DNA of 9,415 nucleotides from an uncultured Ruminococcus sp. (GCA_902783235.1 CACZQG010000040.1:1-9415); one strand, 5' to 3'; positions 1-7,102 are shown, counted from the stretch's first letter. The notes: generated by a model from the sequence alone, not told the origin. Translations and numbers: made by a program.

Positions 1-35
1 ACTGGCGTATGTCAAAGAGATTTTGTGCAAGATAA
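1..35 (+). CDS. Possible 3' end of mnmE (tRNA modification GTPase), partial
   Basis: Only the last ten codons before TAA at 33-35 would be inside the window. They read WRMSKRFCAR. MnmE proteins normally end in a phenylalanine-cysteine box of the form F-C-x-G-K, and mnmE is the usual gene directly upstream of mnmG, so an mnmE tail is expected here. The match is imperfect: the cysteine is present but the terminal G-K is not. The next frame (from base 2) starts LAYV, which also resembles the residues before the MnmE cysteine box, so a frameshift near base 13 is possible. With so little sequence this is a guess based mainly on gene order. Confidence 0.3.
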   Translation, partial: WRMSKRFCAR

Positions 36-107
36 AGGAAAATCTGCAAGCAGATGACGTGCAAAGCTTCCAGCGGTCTTTGTGCGGGGTTGGCTTAATT
101 CTTCGCA

Positions 108-124
108 TAAATCTTCAAGATTTA
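108..124. repeat. Inverted repeat, 8-base arms with 1-base centre
   Basis: TAAATCTT, C, AAGATTTA forms a perfect interrupted palindrome in the spacer before mnmG, 16 bases left of the parS site. There is no T-tract after it on either strand, so it is not a terminator. It could be a protein-binding site or simply AT-rich chance symmetry. Confidence 0.4.
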
Positions 125-140
125 ATTGGGACATCAATAA

Positions 141-156
141 TGTTCCACGTGGAACA
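141..156. promoter_or_regulatory. parS: parS centromere site (ParB binding site), copy 1
   Basis: TGTTCCACGTGGAACA is a perfect 16-base palindrome that fits the bacterial chromosomal parS consensus (TGTTNCACGTGNAACA). An identical copy lies at 3788-3803. It sits 20 bases upstream of the mnmG start codon, between mnmG and the presumed mnmE end. parS sites near mnmG and parA are typical of origin-proximal regions. ParB encoded at 4703-5539 is the expected ligand, loading here as a CTP-dependent clamp and spreading to nearby DNA. Confidence 0.93.
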
Positions 157-176
157 AAAACGAATGGAGTAAAATT

Positions 177-2057
177 ATGAATTATAATATGGGTGAATTT
201 GATGTTGCTGTAGTTGGTGCGGGTCATGCAGGAGTTGAAGCTGCACTGGCAAGTGCAAGACTGGGATGCTCGACTGTACTGTTTACTATATGTCTGGATC
301 AGATAGCAAATATGCCGTGTAATCCTTCCATCGGCGGAACTGCAAAGGGACATCTTGTTATGGAAATAGATGCACTTGGAGGAGAAATGGGCAGGGGAGC
401 AGATGAATGCTTTATCCAGAGCAGAATGCTGAACAGAGGCAAGGGCCCTGCTGTACACAGTCTCAGGGTACAGGCAGACAGAGTAAAATATCATAATTAT
501 ATGAAAGGGGTTTGTGAGCGGCAGGATAATCTGTGTGTTAAACAGGCAGAGATCACCGGCATAAAAGCAGAGAATGGAAAGATCACAGGTGTAGTTACCA
601 AGCTGGGTGCTGAATACAAAGTAAAGTCAGTTATAATTGCTACTGGTACGTATCTTAAAGGGAAAATTCATATAGGTGAAGCCAGCTATGAAAGCGGCCC
701 TGATAATTATTTGCCTGCAAATAAATTAACTGCAAGTCTTATGGAAAATGGTGTTGAGATACGCCGCTTTAAGACAGGTACGCCCTGCCGTGTGCACAGA
801 AGAAGCATTGATTTTGATAAAATGGAGAAGCAGGAAGGAGATGAAAGAATAGTCCCATTTTCATTTGAAAATGTAGGTAAGGAAATGAAAAATATTGTTT
901 CGTGTTATATTACCTACACTAATCCTGAAACCCATAGAGTTATACTTGATAATCTGGACAGATCTCCTTTATACTCAGGCAGGATAGAGGGAGTAGGTCC
1001 CAGGTATTGTCCCTCTATTGAAGATAAAGTAGTGAGATTTGCAGATAAGGAAAGACATCAGTTATTTGTTGAGCCTATGGGTCTTGATACTGATGAGTAT
1101 TATTTACAGGGAATGTCCTCATCACTACCAGAGGATGTACAGCTGAAATTCCTCAGGACTATAAAGGGTCTTGAAAATGTCGAGATAATGAGACCTGCAT
1201 ATGCGATAGAATATGATTGCTGTGATCCTACTCAAATGAAGCCGACCCTTGAATTTAAAGCTATAGAAGGACTATATGGTGCAGGACAGTTTAATGGCAG
1301 CTCAGGATATGAAGAAGCCGCAGCACAGGGACTTGTTGCCGGAATAAATGCTGCTTTGAAAATACAGGGTAAGGAGCCGATGATACTTGACAGGGCAAGC
1401 TCATATATAGGAACTCTTGTTGATGATCTTGTAACAAAGGGGTGTCAGGATCCATACAGAATGATGACATCAAGAAGTGAATACAGACTTGTACTTAGAC
1501 AGGATAATGCGGATCAGCGCCTCACTCCCATAGGTCACAGGATAGGGCTTATCTCAGATGAAAGATTTGATAGGCTTAATAATAAAATATCTCTTATTGA
1601 AAAAGAAATAAAAAGAGTAAAGCATTTGAATATTTCACCCGGTAAAGAGCTGAATATGTTTCTTGAAGGTAAGGGTACTGCACCACTTAAAACAGGCTGT
1701 AAGCTTGCAGATCTTATACGTCGTCCTCAGCTTGGTTACTCAATGCTGGCACCCTTTGATGCTAATAGAGAAAAGCTTCCTGAGGATGTGTGCGAACAGG
1801 TGGAGCTTCAGATCAAATATGAAGGCTATATAGAAAAGCAAATGGCTCAGATACAGCTAATGAGAAAAAATGAGATCAAGAAGCTTCCTGAGAATGTGGA
1901 TTATTCAAATATCAGAGGACTGAGACTGGAAGCAGCGGAAAAACTGAATAAGCTAAAGCCTGAAAATCTTGGACAGGCATCTCGTATTTCAGGTGTTTCT
2001 CCGGCTGATGTATCTATTCTTGCAATATGGTTGGAGCAGAATAAAAGGGGAGAATAA
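177..2057 (+). CDS. mnmG: tRNA uridine-5-carboxymethylaminomethyl modification enzyme MnmG (GidA)
   Basis: MnmG is the FAD-dependent partner of MnmE; together they install the (carboxymethyl)aminomethyl group on U34 of certain tRNAs. The 626-residue length is normal. The N-terminus carries the dinucleotide-binding fold VVGAGHAG (residues 12-19). Two cysteines equivalent to the known catalytic pair are present: C48 in [10 protein letters not shown] and C278 in [11 protein letters not shown], the latter being the first GidA family signature. The second signature, [17 protein letters not shown], lies at 369-385. The start at 177 is chosen because GGAG (166-169) is seven bases upstream; an internal ATG four codons on is less well placed. 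The stop overlaps the rsmG start by one base (TAATG), so the two are co-transcribed and probably translationally coupled. No promoter of its own is obvious; read-through from upstream is likely. Confidence 0.98.
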   Translation: MNYNMGEFDVAVVGAGHAGVEAALASARLGCSTVLFTICLDQIANMPCNPSIGGTAKGHLVMEIDALGGEMGRGADECFIQSRMLNRGKGPAVHSLRVQADRVKYHNYMKGVCERQDNLCVKQAEITGIKAENGKITGVVTKLGAEYKVKSVIIATGTYLKGKIHIGEASYESGPDNYLPANKLTASLMENGVEIRRFKTGTPCRVHRRSIDFDKMEKQEGDERIVPFSFENVGKEMKNIVSCYITYTNPETHRVILDNLDRSPLYSGRIEGVGPRYCPSIEDKVVRFADKERHQLFVEPMGLDTDEYYLQGMSSSLPEDVQLKFLRTIKGLENVEIMRPAYAIEYDCCDPTQMKPTLEFKAIEGLYGAGQFNGSSGYEEAAAQGLVAGINAALKIQGKEPMILDRASSYIGTLVDDLVTKGCQDPYRMMTSRSEYRLVLRQDNADQRLTPIGHRIGLISDERFDRLNNKISLIEKEIKRVKHLNISPGKELNMFLEGKGTAPLKTGCKLADLIRRPQLGYSMLAPFDANREKLPEDVCEQVELQIKYEGYIEKQMAQIQLMRKNEIKKLPENVDYSNIRGLRLEAAEKLNKLKPENLGQASRISGVSPADVSILAIWLEQNKRGE

Positions 2058-2758
2058 TGGATTATATTAAAGCAGAAAACTTATTTAAAAATAACGGTCT
2101 GGAATACAGTCATTCACTTCATGAAAAGCTGGAGATATATTGCAGTTTTTTAACAGAGTATAATGAAAAAGTAAACCTTACAGCTATAACAGAGCCTTAT
2201 GAGATATGGGTTAAGCATTTTCTGGACAGCATACTTATAAACAGATATGCGGATATTCCCAAAAACGGAAAAATAATTGATGTAGGTACAGGTGCAGGAT
2301 TTCCTACTGTTCCTTTAAAGCTTTACAGAGAAGATATAGATCTTACTTTGCTGGATAGCCTTAATAAAAGAATAGTATTTCTGGATGAACTTTCAACAAG
2401 GCTCGGAATAAATGTTGAAACCTTGCACAGCCGTGCAGAGCAAGCTGCAAATAATAAAAGCTACAGGGAACAATATGATATTGCAACAGCCCGTGCTGTA
2501 GCAGCTCTTCCTACACTATGCGAATACTGTATGGGCTTTGTTAAAGTAGGCGGAAAATTCATTTCCATGAAAGGTACTAAAGAAGATCTTACAACTGCTG
2601 AAAAAGCAGTGAGTACTATGGGCGGAAGGGTATTGGATATAAAAAGCTATCTTCTTGATAATAGCGACGGAAGACAGCTGTTTATTGCAGAAAAAATATC
2701 GCATACTCCTGTAAAATATCCCAGAAACAGCGGTCAGATAAAGAAAATGCCGCTTTGA
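2057..2758 (+). CDS. rsmG: 16S rRNA (guanine-527-N7)-methyltransferase RsmG (GidB)
   Basis: RsmG uses S-adenosylmethionine to methylate N7 of G527 in the 530 loop of 16S rRNA; loss is known in other bacteria to give low-level streptomycin resistance. The protein has 233 residues, slightly long but normal for Firmicutes. The family block WVKHFLDSI (51-59) is followed by the SAM-binding motif IDVGTGAGFP (74-83), the acidic residue of motif II in LLDSLNKR (98-105), ATARAVA (143-149) and FISMKG (168-173). The C-terminal KYPRNSGQIKKMPL matches the usual basic tail. It starts within the mnmG stop (TAATG) with GGGGAG at 2047-2052 as ribosome binding site. A terminator follows 24 bases after the stop, closing the transcription unit. 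Confidence 0.97.
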   Translation: MDYIKAENLFKNNGLEYSHSLHEKLEIYCSFLTEYNEKVNLTAITEPYEIWVKHFLDSILINRYADIPKNGKIIDVGTGAGFPTVPLKLYREDIDLTLLDSLNKRIVFLDELSTRLGINVETLHSRAEQAANNKSYREQYDIATARAVAALPTLCEYCMGFVKVGGKFISMKGTKEDLTTAEKAVSTMGGRVLDIKSYLLDNSDGRQLFIAEKISHTPVKYPRNSGQIKKMPL

Positions 2759-2782
2759 AAATAACGGAAAATAATTTATACA

Positions 2783-2816
2783 CCCCTTTTATGAAAAATA
2801 AAAGGGGAATTTTTGT
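2783..2816 (+). terminator. Intrinsic terminator after rsmG
   Basis: A perfect 8-base stem, CCCCTTTT (2783-2790) with AAAAGGGG (2800-2807), encloses a 9-base loop and is followed by AATTTTTG. It closes the mnmG-rsmG transcription unit and separates it from noc. Confidence 0.85.
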
Positions 2817-2818
2817 GT

Positions 2819-2831
2819 GGAAATTATTTCC
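2819..2831. promoter_or_regulatory. Perfect inverted repeat upstream of noc, possible operator
   Basis: GGAAAT, T, ATTTCC is a perfect 6+1+6 palindrome 83 bases before the noc start, partly overlapping a -35-like TTGATA (2832-2837) by adjacency. Its half-sites resemble the half-sites of the B. subtilis Noc-binding site (ATTTCCC/GGGAAAT) but in the opposite, everted order. An operator role is inference. A -10-like TATAGA at 2852-2857 is only 14 bases from TTGATA, so no confident noc promoter can be named. Confidence 0.35.
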
Positions 2832-2891
2832 TTGATAGGGTAAAATTAGTATATAGACAACCGCAGACAGGGAAGCAGCGGAGGGTCAAAA

Positions 2892-2909
2892 ATGAAAGGA
2901 AGTAGATAA
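2892..2909 (+). CDS. Possible five-codon leader ORF before noc
   Basis: ATG at 2892 opens a five-codon frame (MKGSR) ending in TAA at 2907-2909, five bases before the noc ATG. It has the best ribosome binding site in the spacer, CGGAGGG (2879-2885) with seven bases to the ATG. The noc start itself has only AAAGGAAG about 12 bases away, or AAGG three bases away. The arrangement would allow translation of noc to be coupled to the mini-ORF. No protein function is implied, and the frame may be fortuitous. Confidence 0.3.
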   Translation: MKGSR

Positions 2910-2914
2910 GGCAA

Positions 2915-3742
2915 ATGGCAGCATTTTTAAGTTTTACAAAAGACAAAGAAAAGGAGGAAAATAAAATTGTACAGGTACCTGTAACGGATATTATACCTAA
3001 TCCGCATCAGCCCAGAACTGAGTTTGATCATGGTGATATAAGCTCACTGGCTGAGAGTATCTGTCAAAACGGTATATTGCAACCTCTTTCAGTCAGAAAG
3101 ATTTCCGGAGGTTATGAACTGATAGCAGGGGAGAGGAGACTGAGAGCAGCAAAAATGTCAGGTCTGAAATATGTACCCTGCATAATCCTTGATATCACTG
3201 AGAGGACAAGCGCAATACTTGCACTGGTTGAGAACATTCAGCGTCAGGATCTGTCCTTCTTTGATGAAGCGAATGCAATTGAAAAGCTTATTTCCTATTA
3301 TGGTATGACACAGGAGGATGCGGCGGTAAAGCTGGGAAAGGCACAGTCTACTATTGCGAACAAGCTGAGGATACTGAAGCTTTCTGATGAAGAAAAGGAA
3401 CTGATACTGAAATTCAATCTCACGGAAAGACACGCACGTTCACTTCTTCGATTGGCTAATAAGGAGGATAGACTTGAAATTCTTGCGAGAGTTATAAAAT
3501 TCAATCTTAACGTTGAGAAGACTGAACAGGCTATTGATGATTACATAGGGAAGGTGAGAGAAAAGGAAAGCTATAAAAAGCGCAGTATAGTTTTCCGTAA
3601 TGTAAAGCTGTTTATCAATACTATCAATAAGGCTGTGGAAACTATGAAGGCTGCGGGAATACCTGCGGATTCCGAGAAGATTCAAAGGGAGGATTACATA
3701 GAATACAGGGTAAAAATTCCAATAATGGATAAAAAGAAATGA
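2915..3742 (+). CDS. noc: Nucleoid occlusion protein Noc, ParB-family CTPase
   Basis: Noc is a ParB paralogue that binds its own DNA sites, spreads as a CTP-loaded clamp and, in B. subtilis, tethers DNA to the membrane so that the division septum does not form over the nucleoid. The 275-residue protein shows the CTP-binding elements GILQPLSVR (53-61), GERRLRAA (72-79) and ENIQRQDLS (106-114). A helix-turn-helix follows at about 132-155. The four residues reported to separate Noc from ParB specificity are Q144, K150, K155 and R172, exactly the Noc set Q-K-K-R. The N-terminal AFLSFTKDKEKEE (3-15) resembles the short amphipathic membrane-targeting helix of B. subtilis Noc. The ATG at 2915 is the only start after an in-frame stop at 2903-2905. 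It lies between two terminators, so it is probably its own transcription unit. The alternative is a second ParB, which the recognition residues argue against. Confidence 0.9.
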   Translation: MAAFLSFTKDKEKEENKIVQVPVTDIIPNPHQPRTEFDHGDISSLAESICQNGILQPLSVRKISGGYELIAGERRLRAAKMSGLKYVPCIILDITERTSAILALVENIQRQDLSFFDEANAIEKLISYYGMTQEDAAVKLGKAQSTIANKLRILKLSDEEKELILKFNLTERHARSLLRLANKEDRLEILARVIKFNLNVEKTEQAIDDYIGKVREKESYKKRSIVFRNVKLFINTINKAVETMKAAGIPADSEKIQREDYIEYRVKIPIMDKKK

Positions 3743-3744
3743 TA

Positions 3745-3775
3745 AAAAGGGGAGCATTTGCTCTCCTTTTATTTA
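3745..3775 (+). terminator. Intrinsic terminator after noc
   Basis: AAAAGGGGAGC (3745-3755) pairs with GCTCTCCTTTT (3760-3770) over 11 positions with one G-U wobble and a 4-base loop. The descending arm ends in TTTT followed by ATTTA. It begins two bases after the noc stop and isolates noc from parA. Confidence 0.82.
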
Positions 3776-3787
3776 TGCCTAAAAAAT

Positions 3788-3803
3788 TGTTCCACGTGGA
3801 ACA
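3788..3803. promoter_or_regulatory. parS: parS centromere site (ParB binding site), copy 2
   Basis: TGTTCCACGTGGAACA is identical over all 16 bases to the site at 141-156, and both are followed by an A-rich tail. It lies 20 bases upstream of the -35 box of the parA promoter and 3.6 kb from copy 1. ParB binding and spreading from here would cover the parA promoter, so negative feedback on parAB is plausible but is inference. Confidence 0.94.
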
Positions 3804-3823
3804 AAAATACTATATTTTATATC

Positions 3824-3852
3824 TTTACATATGAGCTGAAAAGTGGTATAAT
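3824..3852 (+). promoter_or_regulatory. Promoter of parA-parB
   Basis: A -35 box TTTACA (3824-3829) and a perfect -10 box TATAAT (3847-3852) are separated by 17 bases. Transcription would begin near 3859, giving a leader of about 25 bases with GGGAGG at 3870-3875 ahead of the parA ATG. This is the housekeeping sigma-A type. Confidence 0.82.
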
Positions 3853-3883
3853 TTTATATAGTGAAATATGGGAGGAAAAAACA

Positions 3884-4690
3884 ATGGGTAAGATATATGC
3901 AGTAGCAAATCAAAAGGGTGGAGTAGGAAAATCTACTACTGTGGTAAACTTGGCGGCATATCTCGGATCAAGGGATTACACTGTACTTTGTATTGATATA
4001 GATGCACAGGGTAATACAACAACAGGCTTCGGCATAAAGAAAAAATCCATTGAGTATTCCACCTATGATATACTCATAGGGCAGGCAAGGATACAGGAAG
4101 CAATAAGAAGAACAGAATTTAAAAATGTGAGTATAGTTCCTGCGACCTCAGCATTGGCAGGGGGAGAGGTGGAAATGATAAGCATTGATGACAGAATGAA
4201 CAGACTGAAAATGCAGCTGCTTACCTGTCGTCTGGATTATGACTATATAATCATAGATTGTCCTCCTTCACTTAGTCTTATGACTATCAACAGTCTGGTT
4301 GCCTGCGACAAGATAATCGTTCCTATGCAGGCGGAATTCTATGCGTTGGAAGGTCTCAGCCAATTAATGGAGACCATCAGGATCATTAAGAATAAGTACA
4401 ATCCTTTGCTTGATATAGAAGGTGTATTATTCACAATGTTTGATCCAAGACTAAATGTAAGCCAGCAGGTGGTAGCGGAGGTAGAAAAATATCTGCCCGG
4501 AAAGGTATTTAAAACTAAAATACCACGTAACGTAAGATTATCCGAAGCACCCAGCTACGGACAGCCTGTAATGTACTATGACAAAAATTCAAGAGGCTCT
4601 GAAAGCTACGAGCTTCTGGGATTGGAAATATTAGGAGAAGAGCCGCCTGCCAAAAAAGAAAAGAAGGGGCTTTTCAAGAGAAAAAAATAA
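3884..4690 (+). CDS. parA: Chromosome partitioning ATPase ParA (Soj)
   Basis: ParA binds DNA non-specifically as an ATP dimer and is released when ParB stimulates its ATPase, driving origin segregation; Soj-type proteins also influence DnaA. The 268-residue protein opens with the deviant Walker A KGGVGKST (11-18), including signature lysine K11. The Walker A' segment DIDAQGN (38-44) and Walker B IIIDCPPS (122-129) follow. The NVRLSEAPSYGQP segment near the C-terminus is conserved in Soj proteins. The tail is lysine-rich, ending GLFKRKK. The frame is open further upstream, but ATG 3884 is chosen because GGGAGG is eight bases upstream and the homologous N-terminus begins here; earlier starts lie in the noc terminator, upstream of the promoter. 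parB follows 12 bases after the stop. The promoter and parS directly upstream fit a partition operon. Confidence 0.97.
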   Translation: MGKIYAVANQKGGVGKSTTVVNLAAYLGSRDYTVLCIDIDAQGNTTTGFGIKKKSIEYSTYDILIGQARIQEAIRRTEFKNVSIVPATSALAGGEVEMISIDDRMNRLKMQLLTCRLDYDYIIIDCPPSLSLMTINSLVACDKIIVPMQAEFYALEGLSQLMETIRIIKNKYNPLLDIEGVLFTMFDPRLNVSQQVVAEVEKYLPGKVFKTKIPRNVRLSEAPSYGQPVMYYDKNSRGSESYELLGLEILGEEPPAKKEKKGLFKRKK

Positions 4691-4702
4691 GAAGGTGAAC
4701 AA

Positions 4703-5539
4703 ATGGCAAAAAAAGGAGGACTTGGCAACGGATTGGGAGCGTTGTTTGATGACAATACCACAGATTCAGCGTCAACCCAGACGCTGAGACTGTCAGATAT
4801 TGAACCAAACAGAGACCAGCCGAGAAAAAGCTTTGATGATGACAGTATAGCTGCGCTTGCTGACTCTATCAAGCAACATGGTATGCTGCAGCCGCTTCTT
4901 GTGCGTCCCTATGGTGGCAGCTATCAGATAGTTGCAGGAGAAAGACGCTGGAGAGCTGCAAGAATGCTGGGGCTTTCAGAGGTGCCGGTACAGGTAAGAG
5001 AGTTTACAGACTCTGAAACAATGCAGATAGGACTTATTGAAAATCTGCAAAGAGAAAACTTAAATCCTATTGAAGAAGCCAAGGGATATAATGAGCTTAT
5101 AGAACAGTACGGCATGACTCAGGAGGAAGTTGCGAAAACAGTGGGACGTTCCCGGTCAGCAGTGGCAAATGCTATGAGATTATTGTCTCTTCCGGATGAG
5201 ATAATAAAAATGCTGGAGAATGGAGATATAACTATTGGTCACGGAAAAGCACTTTTGGCATTTGAAGATGAAGAAAAAATGCTTGAAGCAGCAAGAAAAG
5301 CCGCTGCGGGAAATCTTACAGTAAGAGCACTGGAAAAGCTATCAAAGGAAGTACCCTCAGAACCAAAGCCGCAGACAGATGAAAGGATCAACAGCTATTT
5401 CAGAGAAATGGAAATAAGCCTTCATGAACGTCTTGGCAGAAAAGTTAAGGTCGAATACGGAAAGAATAAAGGAGCACTTATCCTTGAATTCTATAACGAA
5501 GAGGATCTTTCCCAGCTGGCAAGAAAGCTTGCGGAATAG
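4703..5539 (+). CDS. parB: Chromosome partitioning protein ParB (Spo0J), CTPase
   Basis: ParB binds parS, closes into a DNA-sliding clamp with CTP and stimulates ParA. The 278-residue protein begins with the glycine-rich ParA-interacting tail GLGNGLGALF (6-15). CTP-pocket motifs are GMLQPLLVR (60-68), GERRWRAA (79-86) and ENLQRENL (113-120). The helix-turn-helix is at about 138-162. At the four positions that separate ParB from Noc it has R151, A157, S162 and G179. R and G at the first and last are the ParB type and fit binding of the two parS sites seen here. The C-terminal 50 residues would form the dimerisation domain. The gene is 12 bases after parA with GAAGGTG as ribosome binding site. 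Asparagine occupies the position in GLG-x-GL that is usually K or R in Spo0J proteins. Confidence 0.96.
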   Translation: MAKKGGLGNGLGALFDDNTTDSASTQTLRLSDIEPNRDQPRKSFDDDSIAALADSIKQHGMLQPLLVRPYGGSYQIVAGERRWRAARMLGLSEVPVQVREFTDSETMQIGLIENLQRENLNPIEEAKGYNELIEQYGMTQEEVAKTVGRSRSAVANAMRLLSLPDEIIKMLENGDITIGHGKALLAFEDEEKMLEAARKAAAGNLTVRALEKLSKEVPSEPKPQTDERINSYFREMEISLHERLGRKVKVEYGKNKGALILEFYNEEDLSQLARKLAE

Positions 5540-5556
5540 CAGACGGTAATGCCTAT

Positions 5557-5597
5557 AAAAAAACAGTAAATGTCATATCACATTTGATATTTACTGT
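5557..5597 (-). terminator. AT-rich stem-loop after parB, terminator-like on the minus strand
   Basis: ACAGTAAATGTCA (5563-5575) pairs with TGATATTTACTGT (5585-5597) over 13 positions with one G-U wobble and a 9-base loop. On the + strand it lacks a following T-tract. On the minus strand it is followed by seven U residues (A-run at 5557-5563), so the canonical polarity is leftward, although no minus-strand gene is visible nearby. It may still weaken read-through from parB into serS. Confidence 0.5.
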
Positions 5598-5605
5598 AAC
5601 CATCA

Positions 5606-5658
5606 GGAGCAAAGCATACCGGGACAGTTGCCTTAAATAGCGATACTCGATTTGCTCC
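5606..5658. other. Long-range inverted repeat in the serS leader
   Basis: GGAGCAAA (5606-5613) and TTTGCTCC (5651-5658) are perfectly complementary and enclose 37 bases. If transcribed this would fold as an 8-base stem with a large apical region in the RNA upstream of serS. I see no T-box sequence (AGGGTGGNACCGCG type) and no following T-tract, so a T-box or attenuator call is not supported. Its loop contains TTGCCTTAAAT (5628-5638), which also occurs at 7132-7142. Confidence 0.4.
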
Positions 5659-5699
5659 CACTCAAAATGCTAATTAAATAGAAAAGGAAGTAAATAAAA

Positions 5700-6971
5700 A
5701 TGCTTGATATCAAAATTATCAGAGAAAATCCCGAGAAAGTAAAGGCAGCACTTAAAACAAGAAATGCTGATTACGACAGCTACATCGATGATATTCTCAA
5801 GATCGATGAAGAAAGAAGAAAGATATCCACCGAAACAGATGCTTTAAAGGCAGAACAGAATAAAGCGTCAAAGCAGATACCAATAATGAAGAAAAACGGT
5901 GAGAACACTGATGAGCTTATGGCTAAGATGAAGGAAATATCCGAAAAGATCAAGGCTGATGATAAGGTCATAAGTGATCTGGAAACTAAACAGAGAGATA
6001 CTCTCCTCCGTATACCAAATCTTCCTTCGGAAACAACACCTATTGGTAAGGATGACAGTGAAAATGTAGAAGTTAGAAAATGGGGAGAACCCACAAAATT
6101 TGATTTTGAGCCTCTTGCACACTGGGATCTGGGTAAAAATCTTGGTATACTGGATCCTGAAACAGCAGCAAAGGTAACAGGTGCTCGTTTCCATTTTTAC
6201 AGAGGTCTCGGTGCTCGTCTTGAAAGAGCAATAATCAGCTATTTCCTTGATACTCATACACAGAACGGTTATACAGAGATACTCCCTCCCTATATGGTAA
6301 ATAGAGCATCCATGACAGGTACAGGTCAGCTTCCGAAGTTTGAGGAGGACGCTTTCAGAGTAGCAAACAATGATTACTTCCTGATCCCTACAGCAGAGGT
6401 TCCTGTAACGAATATGCATCGTGATGAGATAATAGACGGAGATAAGCTCCCTATCAAGTACTGTGCATATTCAGCTTGTTTCAGAGCAGAGGCAGGCAGT
6501 GCCGGCAGAGATCAGAGAGGTCTTATCCGTCAGCATCAGTTTAACAAGGTAGAGCTTGTTAAATTTGTAAAGCCGGAAACATCATGGGATGAGCTTGAAA
6601 GCCTTACAAATGATGCAGAGAGAGTACTCCAGGGTCTGGGACTTCCTTACAGAGTTGTAGCACTTTCTACAGGTGATATCGGATTTTCAAGTGCAAAGAC
6701 ATACGATATCGAAGTATGGATGCCGTCTTACAACAGATATGTAGAGATATCAAGCTGCTCTAACTTTGTTGACTATCAGGCAAGAAGAGCTGCCATAAGA
6801 TACAGAAATGCTCCCAAGGAAAAGGCACAGTTTGTTCATACTCTTAACGGTTCAGGCGTTGCAGTGGGAAGAACAGTAGCTGCTATCCTTGAAAACTTCC
6901 AGAATGCAGACGGCAGCATCACAGTCCCCGAAGCACTTCGTGGATTTATGGGTACAGATGTTATCAAGTGA
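5700..6971 (+). CDS. serS: Seryl-tRNA synthetase
   Basis: SerS charges tRNA-Ser (and tRNA-Sec where present) with serine in the cytoplasm. The protein has 423 residues, the normal bacterial length. Residues 1-105 are the charged N-terminal helical arm ([18 protein letters not shown], then a lysine/glutamate-rich coiled coil) that grips the long variable arm of tRNA-Ser. The class II catalytic core follows: motif 1 around 177-198, the TAE serine-binding loop at 231-233, motif 2 [11 protein letters not shown] (261-271) through RQHQF (277-281), and motif 3 GVAVGRT (386-392) with its ATP-binding arginine R391. The ATG at 5700 has AAGGAAG (5684-5690) nine bases upstream. A 160-base spacer separates it from parB; no confident promoter was found in it. 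A strong terminator follows the gene. Confidence 0.98.
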   Translation: MLDIKIIRENPEKVKAALKTRNADYDSYIDDILKIDEERRKISTETDALKAEQNKASKQIPIMKKNGENTDELMAKMKEISEKIKADDKVISDLETKQRDTLLRIPNLPSETTPIGKDDSENVEVRKWGEPTKFDFEPLAHWDLGKNLGILDPETAAKVTGARFHFYRGLGARLERAIISYFLDTHTQNGYTEILPPYMVNRASMTGTGQLPKFEEDAFRVANNDYFLIPTAEVPVTNMHRDEIIDGDKLPIKYCAYSACFRAEAGSAGRDQRGLIRQHQFNKVELVKFVKPETSWDELESLTNDAERVLQGLGLPYRVVALSTGDIGFSSAKTYDIEVWMPSYNRYVEISSCSNFVDYQARRAAIRYRNAPKEKAQFVHTLNGSGVAVGRTVAAILENFQNADGSITVPEALRGFMGTDVIK

Positions 6972-7057
6972 TCGGTGTGATGCCAACACATTTTACGTTG
7001 GTCATTTGGATGAAAGCTTTATGCCGGACAAGTGATAGATCATAAAAACATATATTT

Positions 7058-7089
7058 ATGCAGGGCGAGCATTGCTCGTCCGCATTTTT
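7058..7089 (+). terminator. Intrinsic terminator after serS
   Basis: GGGCGAGC (7063-7070) pairs with GCTCGTCC (7074-7081) with one G-U wobble and a 3-base ATT loop. The stem is extended by ATGC (7058-7061) with GCAT (7082-7085) around a bulged A. A run of five T residues (7085-7089) follows. It ends the serS transcript about 90 bases after the stop codon. The 86 bases between serS and this stem hold nothing I recognise. Confidence 0.88.
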
Positions 7090-7102
7090 AATGTAATATC
7101 CA

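Noticed and set aside
140..172. Short [13 protein letters not shown] running through parS just before mnmG
   Set aside because: It is simply the translation of the parS palindrome and its tail; there is no independent evidence of a peptide.
12..494. Minus-strand open frame of about 160 codons across the mnmG start
   Set aside because: It is antisense to conserved mnmG coding sequence, has no recognisable domain and no good ribosome binding site. The last 40 codons (132 to 12) read smoothly but also lack support.
856..873. Hairpin CATTTTC-ATTT-GAAAATG inside mnmG
   Set aside because: It lies within conserved coding sequence, has no T-tract and is AT-rich, so chance symmetry is enough.
3758..3883. 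Upstream extension of ParA by 42 codons
   Set aside because: It would begin inside the noc terminator and upstream of the parA promoter; the GGGAGG site and the conserved ParA N-terminus point to ATG 3884.
5540..5699. T-box riboswitch controlling serS
   Set aside because: No T-box core sequence, no specifier-loop architecture and no antiterminator/terminator pair with a T-tract are visible on the + strand.
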